A stretch of DNA of 64,000 nt from Chinchilla lanigera (GCF_000276665.1 NW_004955469.1:12704409-12768408), one strand, 5' to 3'; positions 1-11,800 are shown, numbered from the stretch's first letter. Notes: generated from the sequence alone by a model not told the origin. A program made the numbers and translations.

Positions 1-101
1 GTAGGTTCAGGACCAGGCAGAGAAGGCAGCAGAGCAGGCCCCACCCACACAGGCTCAAGGGATTTCATGGAACTGTCCTGTTGTCCCTGCTGCAGCCGAC
101 C

Positions 102-240
102 CTTTGTCTCATTTGACCTTCACAATAGCCTGTGAGAACCTGCTCTCTGCAGATGAGGGAAACTGAGATGCAGAACTCACTCAAGGTCACTCATCTGGTA
201 GATAAGTGTGGTCACGAGAGCCCAGGTCAACTTGGCTCCC
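102..240 (-). repeat. MIR SINE fragment
   Basis: Antisense MIR core: 'agatgagggaaactgagatgcagaa' style sequence followed by 'caaggtcactcatctggtag' and a decayed 'agcccaggtc'. Confidence 0.7.
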
Positions 241-1049
241 CCTGGCACAAGGCAAGGAGCCTCAGGTGCTGTGCTGGCAGGATGTACCGGCCCCTGAGCC
301 CTATGTCCAAGTTACCATCACCTGACACCCAAGGCCTGGCTGCCGCCTGCCCAGGGGTAAGAAGGGGACTAAAAATGAGGCCTTGTGGCTGAGAAACAGC
401 CTTAAACCAGACGCCAGGGGGAGAGTTGGCCCAGACAGTGGGCTTTCTGTGGGAGGACCTAAAAGATTAATCAAACAGCAAGATCTCTTAGGAGCACAAG
501 GGCACTGGAGAAGGCGGCCAACACTGAGGTCTGGCGCCGGCAGATGGACGAGAGAGCATGTTGATAATTTATTAAAGATTCAGAGTTTTTACTGGAGAGA
601 AGCGCTGTGAGCAGGAAAGTGTGACATGGGGGAGGAGTGCCATGCTGGCTTCCGGAAACCAAGAGGAAGGTGGGGTATTCTCAGTGTGGGGAAATAGCAG
701 CTCCCGAACAGCATACTCCTGGTTTATTTTTATTCTTTTTTTTTTTTTTTTTTCCCCAAGAAAGACTCAACCACATCTCAGTTTCCTCAAGGTGGGGCTC
801 AAGGTACCTCCTGGACTCAACCTCTGGAGTGTCCAGTGTCACTTACAGGCCTGAGATGCTTCCAGGGTGGTATTTGAGATGTCAACCTGAAGGCCGGGGG
901 GCAGGGTGAGTCCCTCTCTGCTCTCCCCACATTTGCCATCTCCTGCCCATCTTCTGCACCCAAATATGTGGCAACTGGGGTACACTCAAAAGCTCAGTGA
1001 CCATCACTGTCAGTTATTGCAGTAATGTGATTTTGTCTGCACTGCCTTC
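241..1049. other. Unique intron sequence with one poly-T run
   Basis: No recognised repeat or exon. The only striking feature is an 18-nt T run at about 736-753, which could be the remnant tail of an antisense retroelement too decayed to name. Confidence 0.5.
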
Positions 1050-1195
1050 TATGTTATTTCCCAAGCTTGTAAAACACTACAGCAACCTGTAAAGGACAAG
1101 ATGATTATCATGGTCACCTCCATTTTATCAACAAGCAATAAGGGCTCCCGGTGGTCCCTAGCTTGCTGGCTGGGACCAGGGCTAGGCTGGGACCC
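1050..1195 (-). repeat. Probable MIR fragment
   Basis: Contains the decayed antisense MIR order 'cacctccattttatcaac' then a degenerate cleft region. Divergent, so the family call is tentative. Confidence 0.4.
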
Positions 1196-1329
1196 TTGCC
1201 CTCTGGCTGTAGGACACATGGCCCTCCTCTCACTGCATGTTATCTCCATGCATGAGAGTATGGCGTGACTTCCCTGGTGTATGGTGATGACTACATTCAT
1301 CTCATGGAACGTGCTTCAACTCCCACTTG

Positions 1330-1510
1330 TGGAAGCCTTACTGCCAAGTGCTGGACAGAGCTCCTAGTATATTTAACGCTCACAAGAACAGTGTGAGGTA
1401 GCTATTAATTTACAGTCACTGCTGAGGAGACTGAGGCCCAGAGAGACTAAGTGACTCCCTGCAGCTAGTGAAGGAGACTGGAGGCCAGGCCCACCAGACC
1501 CAGGGTGAGA
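1330..1510 (-). repeat. MIR SINE
   Basis: Near full-length antisense MIR: 'ctgccaagtgctggacag', 'aacgctcacaagaacagtg', 'gaggagactgaggcccagag' and 'ctgcagctagtgaaggag' appear in consensus order. Confidence 0.8.
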
Positions 1511-2800
1511 GTCTCATACTGTGATACTCTCATGTGAGCCCTGTCCTACCTGTTACTCAGGTCTGTCCTACCTGTACTCCTGTACAATGTGGTACCAACG
1601 GGGCTACTCTCAAACCACGCTCCAGAGTAGCAGTTTCTACTGAGCTCTAGAAATTGCAGTTGCAGGAACCTTCCCAGAAGGACAGTCTGCCACTCTTGAG
1701 TGGTGACAGGAAGAGAAAACTTGTGGCTGAGACCCTAACAGGGGCTCTCACACAGTACACTGGAGCCTGTAAGATGAGGAAGATGTACTTGAGGGAAGGT
1801 CCTGGTTGCAGCAGTTCCTGAATGCCTGTCTCTAAACAGAAAATGGGCTTCCTTCCTATTCCTGTACTCCCAGCGCATACTGCAAAGGTCAAACCCAGGC
1901 TGAGGACATGGCTAAGTTATCTTCTCCATGTGTTCTGCTTCTCTAAACTCCACAGCTAGTGAGGCAAAGGGAAACACAGGCCCAAGACATCCAGGGGAAA
2001 TGATCTTCCTGGGAGATAGTGCTCTGCCCCCAGGGAGTAGCACTACCTCTCCTCTGACTCCGTTTCTCTCTGTGTTAATGTGTTGTAGCTCAGAAGAAGC
2101 CTCACAAACAACTCTGCCATCTCCTTACTTCCTTCTTGGCCAGAAGCACCCAACTCAGTGCTGATTTATGTGCAAAAAGAGTGCAGAGGGAGCTCTCGGC
2201 TCAGTTCTCCGTTCTCCCACGACAGGGAACAGTGAACTTGCTATTGGCTTTCAGAATCACACACTTCATTTTTTGGAGCTGAGAACATCTAATCCGTCCC
2301 AGGCTCTGTTCTTATATAAGGATACCTGCTCTCACCTAGAAGGAGAAGACACATGAAAAAAATATATAAAATGCCAACTCTGTGACTGACCCCTAGACTC
2401 ACACCAACTCCACTCTTTAGAAGAGAAAAACTCAAGCAGTATAAAAAGTATGACAACTGTAAAATCAGAAATTCCTTTTAATCTCATTTCATGGGCAACA
2501 CTGATACACTGGAAGGCATGAAATTTTTATTTCATGTCAATTTCACTGGGATTTCACATGCAGATTAATTTGTTCATCCACATAAACATATACTGCTCCT
2601 ACTTCTTGCCTCAACAGCCACCCTCTCTCACTGGTGTTGTAGGACTCCTGTCTCATAAAAGATACTTAAAGTAATACTGAGATTTGCTATCCCATTCCCA
2701 TGCCACATTTTAATTGCTTAGCATATTACTAAATTCCAGTACACTCCAGAAGGTAATAAGCAGGCTAGAGCAGAAAAGTGAACTTCTTAGAAATTTAGTT
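1511..2800. other. Unique intron sequence
   Basis: No repeat or exon recognised. A short imperfect duplication of 'tctgtcctacctgt' occurs near 1,540-1,580. The interval 2,340-2,800 is AT-rich. Confidence 0.45.
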
Positions 2801-2804
2801 TGAG

Positions 2805-3418
2805 CACTGTGTTGGGCAGGTTGAAAGATGGCTGTAATTCTTACTTCCTTGTATAATCCCCTTCTCTTGAGCATGGGGTGAACTTTGTGACTTGATTCAA
2901 AGGAACAGAAGATGTCTGAAGTGGCAGGATATCACTTGTGTGTGGGATGGTACTGGGGATTGAATCCAGGGCCTTCACACTGAACTACAACCCCAGCCCT
3001 TTTTAGTTTTATTTTTTAGTTTTGCAACAGGATCTTACTAAGTCACTAAGTTGCCCAGGTTGGGCTTGCACTTGTGATTCTCCTGCCTCAGGCTCTCAGA
3101 GCATCACTTCTGTGATTAGATTACACAAGACTGGATTGCTCATCTTGGTGAAGCAAGCTGCCACGGTGGAGGGCCTCTCATTCACATTCAAGGAACCGAA
3201 TCATGCCAACAGCCACACAAGTAAGCCTGCAACAGGATCTTCTCCCAGTGAGGCCCTAGGATGACTATGGCTTCAAATGAGCCCTTGATAGGAGAAACTC
3301 ACTTGTGCTATGCCAGGATTCCTGACCTACAGCTGCTATGAGATGATAAATGTTGTTTTAAGCCCCTAAGTTTTAGGATAACTTGCTTATACACCAATAA
3401 ATAAAAAAGACAGGTACT
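2805..3418 (+). mobile_element. MLT1-type MaLR LTR carrying a nested SINE
   Basis: The 5' part reads 'atggctgtaattcttacttc...cttgtataatccccttc' and 'gtgacttgattcaaagg'. The middle has 'gtgaagcaagctgcca' and 'ggaaccgaatcatgccaaca'. The 3' part has 'gatgataaatgttgttttaagcccctaag'. These are MLT1 landmarks in the right order. The LTR is interrupted at 2,943-3,102 by a SINE. Removing the SINE and one 12-bp duplication restores the expected LTR sequence. Confidence 0.82.
2943..3102 (-). mobile_element. B1-ID dimer SINE (squirrel type), 5'-truncated
   Basis: On the minus strand a truncated B1 monomer ('gcctgaggcaggagaatcac') is followed by an A-rich linker and an ID unit ('ggctggggttgtagttcag', 'ggattcaatccccagtacc'). 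It is flanked by 12-bp direct repeats, atcacttgtgtg at 2,931-2,942 and atcacttctgtg at 3,103-3,114, with one mismatch. Confidence 0.85.
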
Positions 3419-3419
3419 T

Positions 3420-4715
3420 AGATACCTAAAAATGTCCAGTAGGATTTCCCACTCCTCCACGTGAAAGGCATTTCCCTTGGTACCATACTTAGAAAAAGAG
3501 TATGCAACTAGTTCCCAATCCCTAATCGACTCTCTTCCATCACACTGGTCCCAGAACCTCATGGGACCCTCTATCTACATTCTACTGGTCTCCACTCACA
3601 AGGTGATGCTGGTAAGGGGTGCATGGAGCTCCCGATGCAGAGGGAAGTAACTACTTGAGTGACTACTTCCTCACTTCTCCCAAGGATGTTACCTGCCTAG
3701 GGCCATCTACAAGTACAGGAAAGAAGTTACTTTGTTTCACACAATGCGATGTCCTATGGCTTTAGTGCTAAATTATCTTGAAACCCACTTAAGAAAGATC
3801 ATCTTAGGAGCTACCACAGACATTCCTCCTTTTCCAAAGTACAAAGCCATGGACAGGACACCTGGTCTCAGTGTGGGTCTACTTAGGCCAACCTATGCAT
3901 TCCCTTGTACCTAGCCACCATATTCTTGGTTGAGTCTCTGTCAAATCAACCAGCTCAGCGTCTGTGGTTCACTTCTTGTCCCTTAGAGGACCCTTTCTGG
4001 AATTATTTTTTAGCTGCGTCCTTTCAGGAGCATTGGATTTGTAAGAAAACCTACAACTTGACATTTCTAGGCCACTTACACTGTCTGACTAATTGCAAGC
4101 TGTAGATCCAAATGATGATCCTCAAAATCAGTTCAGTAAGTCTTTTCTCTTGGCAATTTAAGAATGCCCCATTGGGTCTGTCCTGACAAACTAGGACTAG
4201 GAAAAGGGTACACTGTGATATGAGACCATATTGTTCAGTTTCAATCTCTGTCTCTTACTTTTGGACTGCCATCAGCTTGATGACTCTTCTCTCTCCTGCT
4301 TCAAGCAAAGTCCTAGGTTGCTGCAATGAACCAGAAAGGATACTTAAGTGTCCCCTCCATTGCAAGTGGCTAGACAGAACTTATAGGTGATGCCTACACA
4401 TACTTGGTGAATAAAACAGAAAAAGGTCAGGTAAGTTTAGTAAATGAGAAATACTAGGTAAATACTGGATTACCACCCTTTTGTGGTGATTCACCACTGC
4501 ACTTGAACCTGTTTAAAGTTCTAAGAGTTCTACTAGCCTAATATTTACCAAATTTCTACCTCAAAACCTGCACCATACTTCCCTTCCAAACTTTTTTCCT
4601 TTTTCCTAGTACATAATCTTTCGTACTGAATGGGAACTCAAATACTTACTGAGATATACATTTAGTAAAACAATACATATTCTACCAAACAAAACTTCAT
4701 GGGACACAAGATTTA
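3420..4715. other. Unique intron sequence
   Basis: I see no recognisable repeat, exon or RNA gene. Composition is ordinary, and short frames here show no family resemblance. Confidence 0.45.
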
Positions 4716-4719
4716 AAAA

Positions 4720-4815
4720 CATGGGCTCCAGTTGCTTCCTTTTTCATACATGAGTAAAACTGGGACCCAGAGCAGTGCACTGCCTGCCTCTAGCAGCAGA
4801 GCTAAGGTCTTCTTG
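4720..4815 (-). repeat. Probable MIR fragment
   Basis: Decayed antisense MIR: 'cttttttcatacatgagtaaaactgggacccagagcag'-like order with 'ctagcagcagagctaagg' after it. Confidence 0.4.
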
Positions 4816-5099
4816 TTCTTACCAACTGAACTTGCTTAGTTTCTTGCTTAGTTTCACTCAGGCTTGGTGAACCCCAACAAGCAACACAAAGGGGCCCCAG
4901 GTCCCAGTCACATAGGCCCCAGTTTCCAGGCCAGTCCACACAGCATTATGAGCCATCCCTGCATTCATGTGCCCTCTGCCCACCACAGTACTCCAGTCAA
5001 GGACTCTATAGCTTCTCCACGTTGCTATGTCTAATGGAAACTTTGCAGCCTTTATCTTCTCACAGAGAGCTCCACATTTTATTATGTTCTCAGCTTATT

Positions 5100-5826
5100 T
5101 TTTGACCTTATGAGATAATCTAGCACAGGTAGCCTCTTCTTAGGCGCTTTCCTTTACCTTCCTCATCTGAAATTCTGCTGTTCCCAACAGTGTCTCCTAG
5201 GCCCTCCTCTCCACCCTTCCTCTCCCTCTCTGGATCATCTTACTTATCTCCAAAGCTTCAGTTTCTCCATCTGTTTGCTAATGACCCCAGCTCTGACCCG
5301 CTTCCTGATGAGCACTTTCTCCTGAATGTCTCCATGAATGATTTCTTCACCCATTTTCTGCTTCCCACACCTGGGCAAAGACCTGCTGACTCTGTGCTCC
5401 CCAGCTCACCCTCTACCATGTACCCAAGAGCTATTCTCTAACCCCTCTGCTCCCTCCCAAACCAACACCCAGTTTAATTAAACCTAGTCCTGTCGATTCC
5501 TCATCTCTCTGTCTAGCTGTTTCTTTACAGTCCCATCATGTTTTCTAAATAACTAACTAGCTTTATGTATCTTCCTAACTAGCTTTATGTATCCCTTTAT
5601 GATCTATCCTGTGCACTATAGCTAGCATGATTTTTCTAAAAATGCATCTTGTATACCTTTCAAAATTGCCTAACTGCTCACAAAACAAAGTTAAGATTCC
5701 TAATCACAGCCTGGACTAAATGGCCCTTCTATCCCTGTCTGTCATACCCTCTAAGCTCTAGTTATATTCTGGTTCACTTGCCCTTTGTCTCTTCTGGACC
5801 TCTGTAAGCAGCATCTCTTTCCCATG
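5100..5826 (+). repeat. L2 LINE, 5' segment of an interrupted copy
   Basis: Sense L2 landmarks: 'ctggatcatcttacttatctcc', 'tgctaatgaccccagctctgac', then 'gcatgatttttctaaaaatgc' and 'taagattcctaatcacagcctgg' (the 'aaactccttagcctgg' equivalent). It stops where an LTR begins at about 5,827. The 3' part resumes after 6,142. Confidence 0.75.
5553..5596 (+). repeat. 22-bp tandem duplication
   Basis: Two adjacent copies of ctaactagctttatgtat plus four variable bases, at 5,553-5,574 and 5,575-5,596, inside the L2 copy. Confidence 0.85.
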
Positions 5827-6142
5827 TATCTGTGATGGCTAATATTAATTTTCAGCTTGTTTGGACTGAGAGTCACCTAGGAGATTAGTAAAGCACTCTC
5901 CTGGGTGAGCCCTGAGTCTGGAGATGAGATCTGGCCCCTAGCTCCTTCTTCTTTGCTCTTCCCTGCTCTATGATTCTTGGCCTCCATGAGTTGAGCAGCT
6001 TTCCTCTGCCATGCCCTTTCTGCCTTGGATCCAGCTAACCATGGACTAAAACCTCTGAAATTGTGAGCTAAAATAAACCTTTTCTCCTTTAAGGGTTGCA
6101 TGCCAGGTATTTTGGTCACAGTGATGAAAAACGCACTAATAC
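5827..6142 (+). mobile_element. MaLR-like LTR (rodent-lineage family, unnamed) inserted in L2
   Basis: Begins 'tgtgatggctaatattaat' and ends with 'gtgagctaaaataaacctttt...ggtcacagtgatgaaaaacg..ctaatac', typical of MaLR-type LTR 3' ends with an AATAAA-like signal. The 3' half matches the copy at 59,985-60,185. Confidence 0.65.
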
Positions 6143-6149
6143 AGTCTGC

Positions 6150-6450
6150 AATACACTCTCCAATCAAAGCCAAGCTATTTTTTCCTCTTCTAATTGTGGC
6201 CTAGAAGTTATGTCCCCTGGGGAGCATTTCTTGATCTCCCGAGGCCTTTCCAATGCACCTCTTTAGGACTGTGCATTCACTCCACTACTGAAATGTATTA
6301 CCAACTGCTGGGAAATTACTTCCCTGTCTTCTCTGCTGACTGTTGCTACAATGCAGGCAAAGACTTATTTACAGGTGTAACCCCAGTGTCTACCTTGATG
6401 ACTAAACATAGGAGACAAATGACAGACATCTGAAGAATGAGTGGATGGAT
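6150..6450 (+). repeat. L2 LINE, 3' segment after the LTR insertion
   Basis: Continues the L2 of 5,100-5,826: 'ggggagcatttcttgatctcc' (the 'gaagccttccctgatt' region), then a decayed 3' end with 'gtgtctaccttgatgacta' and 'gaagaatgagtggatgg'. Confidence 0.6.
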
Positions 6451-7745
6451 AAGAGGGCCAGAAGCAGGCGAGGCTTCCATGAGATCAAAGACAGAAGGGA
6501 AAAAGTCCTTGGCCAAGGTCTGGGTGGCACAAGCACAAGGGAGCTGTAGTTGGTGAAGGTCAAGTTCAGGAATACAGTAAGAAAAGAGATCAGACAAATT
6601 AGTGCAGCTGAAGCCTAGAACCTGGAGTATGGAAAAAGGGTGGGGAGCACAGGGAACTTTGGACTAAGGTTGCCGGGGCAGAATATTTGGGCTTGTGTTG
6701 TCTATGCAAGTGCTTTTAATTTTGGTTACTCTGGAAATATTCAGCTAAGTTTAAAAGCCTACATTTTTAGGCTTTTCTTCCTTACCAAAGTCCCAGGAAA
6801 GATGAGCAATACTTCCCAACTTGAGTCAGAAGAGCTGAATCCATTTGACTGGCTCAGATACTCTTCCAGACATGCACTCCTACACAGCAGCCACTGACCT
6901 CATTCTGCTGCTGAGTATTTGCAAGATGTCCAGACTTAACGGAGATACTTAACGGAGATACACTGTCAGTGTAAAACACGCACAAGATTCCATGGACTTG
7001 GTATGACAAGGAATGTACAATAGTTCACAAGTTTGTTTTTACATTGATTACATGTGGAAATGATAATATTCAGGTATGTTGGAGTAAGTAAAATATATCA
7101 TTAAATTTTGCTTACTCTTTTATTTCTTTAAACATGGTTTCTAGAAAATTTTAAGTGAAATATGAAGCTCACACCTATCTCTGCTGGACATCATTGTACT
7201 AAAGTGGTTACTTGATTTTCATTTGTATATTATTCAATTCAAAATGTCAACTTTAATGTCAGACAATGGTCTCCAATGGTCTCTTGGATTATTTTGCAGG
7301 AGTAAAACAAAAATACTGTAGAAACCATTGTTAGCTTTATGACATTTTATTTTTTTAGGAAAGAATATATTTTTAAAACTCCCATCATAATTTCATAAAA
7401 GAAAGGATACTTAAATACCAGAAAAGGCCACGATCTCAGAACAATCAATAGCTCTTTAAATTGTACAAGTTAGTTCTAAGGAAATCTCCCTTATCATCTC
7501 CCTCTCCCTCAGCTCTACGCAGCTGAACTGCACTAATTTACCAACTGGCATCTGCAAGTACATTTCAAAAGTTTGCTCTATTAAATCATGATGTACCTTT
7601 GCTGCTATCCCCAGTTGACAATATAAATACTAACACAGAAAACAAGACAGCTTCTGTTCTTTGTTCTGGGACTAGCAGAACTCTGCTGTTAGTGCTTCTG
7701 ACACTTGTGAGCAGATATGATTTTTCCAATCTCTGGCCATTGGTC
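6450..7745. other. Unique, partly AT-rich intron sequence
   Basis: No repeat or exon recognised. A 13-bp tandem duplication (acttaacggagat, twice) occupies 6,934-6,959. 7,020-7,420 is AT-rich. Confidence 0.45.
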
Positions 7746-7750
7746 TAGGA

Positions 7751-7830
7751 TCAGTGATGGGGAACCTTTTAGAGCTTTTAGCGATACAAACAGCCCATTG
7801 GGGCATGAATGCCATAGGCTCACCACCATG
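7751..7830 (+). mobile_element. Short non-autonomous hAT-like element, copy 1
   Basis: About 80 bp. It starts cagtgatggggaacctttt and ends aggctcaccaccatg, its approximate inverse. Flanks gtctagga and gtgtaggt match at 6 of 8 positions, as expected of a decayed 8-bp hAT target duplication. Confidence 0.6.
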
Positions 7831-8349
7831 GTGTAGGTCATTGGGCCCTCTGCTGCCTGTGCATACAGGTGCAATCTGGGCTCAGAACACCCACCAGACT
7901 CAGAGGATGCAGACTCCTCTGGCTACATTAGCCTTCTAACCAAAAACCACTGTGTACTTCCAGACAACTAATTTTGGCCAGCCCCTTGGAAGTAAGTGGG
8001 ACACAGGTTGGATGGAACCTATGGGGCACAGGCCATTCCTTCCGAGGAAGGTCAGCAGTTCTCTGAATGCTGCAAAGAGGAAACACCTGGGATCTTGTCA
8101 GGACCTATGTCAGCTGGTGTCAACACCACCTAGATGGCAGCTGTGGGTGCACACACACCTGCATATATGTGCACATGTGTGAGCACGGGAGACCGTTCCC
8201 CAAAGATAAAAGCAGAACCTTGCTGAGACCAGAGAGTGGGGTGGGCTAAGGCTTATTTTTGCAATGTTTCCTGAAAAAGATTCCTCAGTATCTAGGACCA
8301 GGGCTCCCTCGTGTCTTATTTTAACCCAGCTTCAATCACATTGCACAAC

Positions 8350-8545
8350 AGTGATAACAGATAACATTTATTGAATCCTCATTCTGTCTCAGGTATTCTT
8401 CCTAAAACTCTAAATCTACACAATACTTCTGAGGTAGGTGCTGTGCTTCCTTTTCTCCTGCTACAGAGGACTGCAAGGATACAGTGAGTAACAGAGCCTC
8501 GGCGTGAAACCAGGCACTGTGGATTCTCTGTCTCACCAGTTCTAC
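8350..8545 (-). repeat. MIR SINE
   Basis: Antisense MIR 3' end 'aacatttattgaatcctcattctgtctcaggtattctt' followed by 'tctgaggtaggtgctg' and 'agtgagtaacagagcctcgg'. Confidence 0.75.
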
Positions 8546-8559
8546 CTGAAAATCCACTA

Positions 8560-9590
8560 GGACCATCCACACTCACTGACTCTCAAACCTTATTTCATAG
8601 TGGCCTTTCTGTCCATCTTCTGTCTTAAAGACTGTGTGCTAGAAGGTTCTGGAAAGCTGGAAAACCATGGAGCTGGGTGTCCCTCACTTGCTGAAGAAGG
8701 ACATTCCCTCCTAATGTAACCTTGGCACTATTTTGTGATATTTCCTAGGCCCTCTAGCTAAGGGCTCAGAGAACAACCACTCTGTCCCTCTCTGCAGAGG
8801 GTGGTGTCCCTCTCTGTCAGACCACCCTCTGTAGAGAAACTTCCTCAGGAGGAAGCAGCTGAGATCAGACCTACAGACTGTGACTCTGGGGGTGAGGAGG
8901 GCAGACTCAAGGAGAGCTCCCCAAGCTCAGCAGTGGTCTGCTTGAGGGTTAGGTGTCTCACACCTCTTCTCCAGGGACTCTCAATGGTATGCTCTGCGTG
9001 AAAGCGTAACAAGCAAAGGGCCCACCCCTTCCTGTAGTCAGCCCATCCCCAAGTCAATCCCACCCTGAAACCTGCCTCTGTCACCTCCTTTTGCTCTCCC
9101 TTTCATCCCCCAAGCCCACCCTGTGCCCCAGCTCTGGCATCCGGCTTCTGAAAACCCTTCCTGCCTGAAGCTCCTGCGCTCCAACCTCTCCTCCTGCCCT
9201 TTTACACAGCAACCTTCCTGAGGCACTGCCTTCCCCGTGTGACTCTCCCCTACCTTCAGATGCCACTTGAAGCCAAATCTTGGCTGGCATCTCAATGCCT
9301 CTACCATGAGGTAAAACTTCCGGTCTTGTATACTACCCCCTGTTCCACTTCTCTCACAGAAACTTCCAGTCCCCATGGTCATGCCCTGTGTCAGGACCTC
9401 CACACGCCTTCCTGTTCCTACGCCTCTCGGCTGCCTGAGTTGTAACTGCTGTTCAGCTCAAGCCACTTCCTCCACTGCAGTCTTTGTGGGCAGTCTGGTG
9501 TTCCCGTTCCCTTTCCACACAGCTGTCTACCTTCCTAGGCAGTCCTTCCCTGCCTTCTTGTGGGCAGGGCCACTGCTCTACATCTTGACA
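8560..9590. other. Unique intron sequence, pyrimidine-rich in its second half
   Basis: No exon seen. 9,040-9,590 is C/T-rich and could be a very decayed L2, but I cannot align landmark words with confidence. Confidence 0.4.
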
Positions 9591-9594
9591 TTCC

Positions 9595-9755
9595 TATGGG
9601 CAGGGTACTCAATCTACTGGCATCAATTTCCTCATCTCTAAAACCAGGATCATAGCAAAGTTGTAAGGCTTCACCAAGAGAACATATATAAGGGGCCTAC
9701 CACATGTCAGGGGAGCAGTATGATCAATACATGTTTGCTGATTATGGTCTTAGAT
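9595..9755 (+). repeat. MIR SINE
   Basis: Sense MIR: 'caatttcctcatctctaaaaccaggatcatagcaaagttgtaagg' then 'gcctaccacatgtcaggg' and a 'caatacatgtttgctgatta' end. Confidence 0.72.
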
Positions 9756-9759
9756 TTAT

Positions 9760-11425
9760 GGGCAAACCATGAAATCTTTGTGGAGTGAAAGTGGCTTTAA
9801 ATTTCCTGTGATTTGATTTTCTAGCTCTGTTCTGAGGATTCATTCCCACTTCTGCACTCCCAAGTACTGTATTCAGTAGACGGCTGGAGAATGAATCTAT
9901 TCACTGAGCTAATACTGAAGGAGAAGTCTGAATGGCACTCTACTGGGCTGCAGAGACACAGAGGTAAGCCAGCTTCCCTGCCCCATGTCACTTGAGGATT
10001 GGGAGGAGACTACAGATTGCAATGCTGGGTGATGAGTGTTGCTCAGAGTGGGCATGAGAATACAGAAGGGATGCTGAACGCGGGCGAAGGGGACAGATGT
10101 CATCCCAGAAAGGGGACCCTCCATCCAGACTGTTCAACGATGAAGAAATATCCTAAATAGACAGGGCAGCAGAGAATAAGGAGGCCCAAATCCTCATGGT
10201 GCAGTTGGGAAACAAGCCTCCTGGTGGAGATGAACACTAGCAGGGCTTTGAACAGACAGCAGTGAAGGGTGTCTGGTGAGGTTCTCTGCATTGGAAAGCT
10301 CTTGCTGGAGGGGCTGGGATGTATGCATGGGATGTGGGGTGGGGGTCAGAGCTTGGCAGTGACCACAAGAGGCCAACTGAGTGAAATGAAGCTGAGAGAG
10401 GAAGATGGCTTGGATCAAAGGGTAAATGGGAGGACCCAGCCTTGCAATGAACAGATCTCAAGGCAAAGAGGAGCTCACTTGGAGAGGGGGCCAGGCAGGC
10501 TCAGCGAGGCTGGGATATGGAGTGAAGGAAAAATCTATGTGCCGCATCAAGAAAGGCAGCGAAGAAGGAAAGCAGGAGGGAGGAGGCAGCTTGTCTGTTC
10601 TGGCTGCTTCACAGGTACTGCAGGCTCAGACAGGTTAGAAGACAAGCATGGTTTCACTAAGATAAAGCTTCAGTCACCATAGTGGGCTCCTCGGGAACCC
10701 AGGATAACCCTCAGTGGCATTTACAGACCTTGCCCCTCACTGGCCTGGGGAGCTCTGGCTGATCAAGTGATACCCACTCCAAGCCTTCTTTTGTTAGTTG
10801 CCTACACACTCAGTTGGTTTTCCAGCCACCTGGGCCTCACGTGGCTCTCCTCACACCATCCTACTGTCTGGCACCATGGTAGGCTCAGGGCCTCCTTCCC
10901 ATAGCTTCTCCCACCCCCAGCTGTCATCTCCTCTCCTGCTCTTTTCATCTCTTCCCAACACATTTTGTACTTGTTGGCCCTGGGCCCTCCATCACTCCTT
11001 CTGCTGGCCTTGGCTCCTTTCCTCAGCATCTTCCAAATACAAACTTCACCAGACATGGTGTCGCAATTGCCTCATCACTTATTTTGCTTTCCAGTTTTTA
11101 AAGTAAGTTTGACATTCAGGCAAGAGGAATACTCAGCTCTGGGAGCCAAGGCTGAGCCAGGAGCTCAGAAGAACTCCCTGCCCACATCTTATTCTCAACT
11201 TAGCCCAACTCACGGGAGCCATGGCACCCTGATGCACAGAGGGGAGAAGACACCCACCCAGGATCTCCCCAAGCTCATCTGCATCGGTCACCCCTTTCTC
11301 CACCCCAGATCTGCCCCTTCTCTGCCCTACTTTCCTGTGGAGCACTTTGCTATAGCTATAGAACAGTGTGGAAAGATCAGAGGGCTTAATGCTAACGCTG
11401 ATCCTGATGCTAGAATTAATCTACC
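9760..11425. other. Unique intron sequence
   Basis: No repeat, exon or RNA gene I can support. The longest frames (up to 161 codons) run through purine- or pyrimidine-rich DNA without recognisable domains, so I do not call them genes. Confidence 0.45.
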
Positions 11426-11429
11426 ACTC

Positions 11430-11665
11430 ACAGCCACAGCTAATAGTTAGCAAGTACTTCCTAGACATTAAAGACTATGCTTTAAAAAAAAAGACTATGC
11501 TCCGTGTTTGATACAAATTATTTCACCTCCTTTTGGGTACCATCATGACTCCCATTTCATAGATGAAGAAACTGTGCCATGGGGAGTTTGAGTAATTTAC
11601 CCAAGGACCAGCCAGTAAGTAGCAGAGTGGTTTTATCTCAGATCTTACAGAGCTAGGAGATCAAG
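11430..11665 (-). repeat. MIR SINE with a tiny internal insertion
   Basis: Antisense MIR: 'agcaagtacttcctagac', 'tttcatagatgaagaaactg', 'cagccagtaagtagcagag'. A 12-bp duplication around an A-rich insert lies at 11,470-11,501. Confidence 0.75.
11470..11501. repeat. 12-bp direct repeat flanking an 8-nt A-rich insert
   Basis: aaagactatgct occurs at 11,470-11,481 and again at 11,490-11,501, with ttaaaaaa between. The arrangement resembles a target-site duplication around a retroinsertion consisting almost only of tail. Confidence 0.7.
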
Positions 11666-11679
11666 CCTCACCTCAGTCT

Positions 11680-11800
11680 ACCAGTTTCCTTCCTTAGACC
11701 TCAGCTTCCTCCCCTGAAATGGCCATAACCTGTGCACTCAGGGCTACTGAGGAAGTCACAAGAAAGGGACAGGAAAGTACTTTTGTATAGTCATGCATAG
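11680..11800 (+). repeat. Probable MIR fragment
   Basis: 'cctcagcttcctcccctgaaatggccataacc' matches the sense MIR 'cctcagtttcctcatctgtaaaatgg' region. The rest is decayed. Confidence 0.45.

Noticed and set aside
10269..11450. Several overlapping frames of 100-161 codons
   Set aside because: They occur on both strands over purine- or pyrimidine-rich DNA, as expected of low stop-codon density. No conserved motif.
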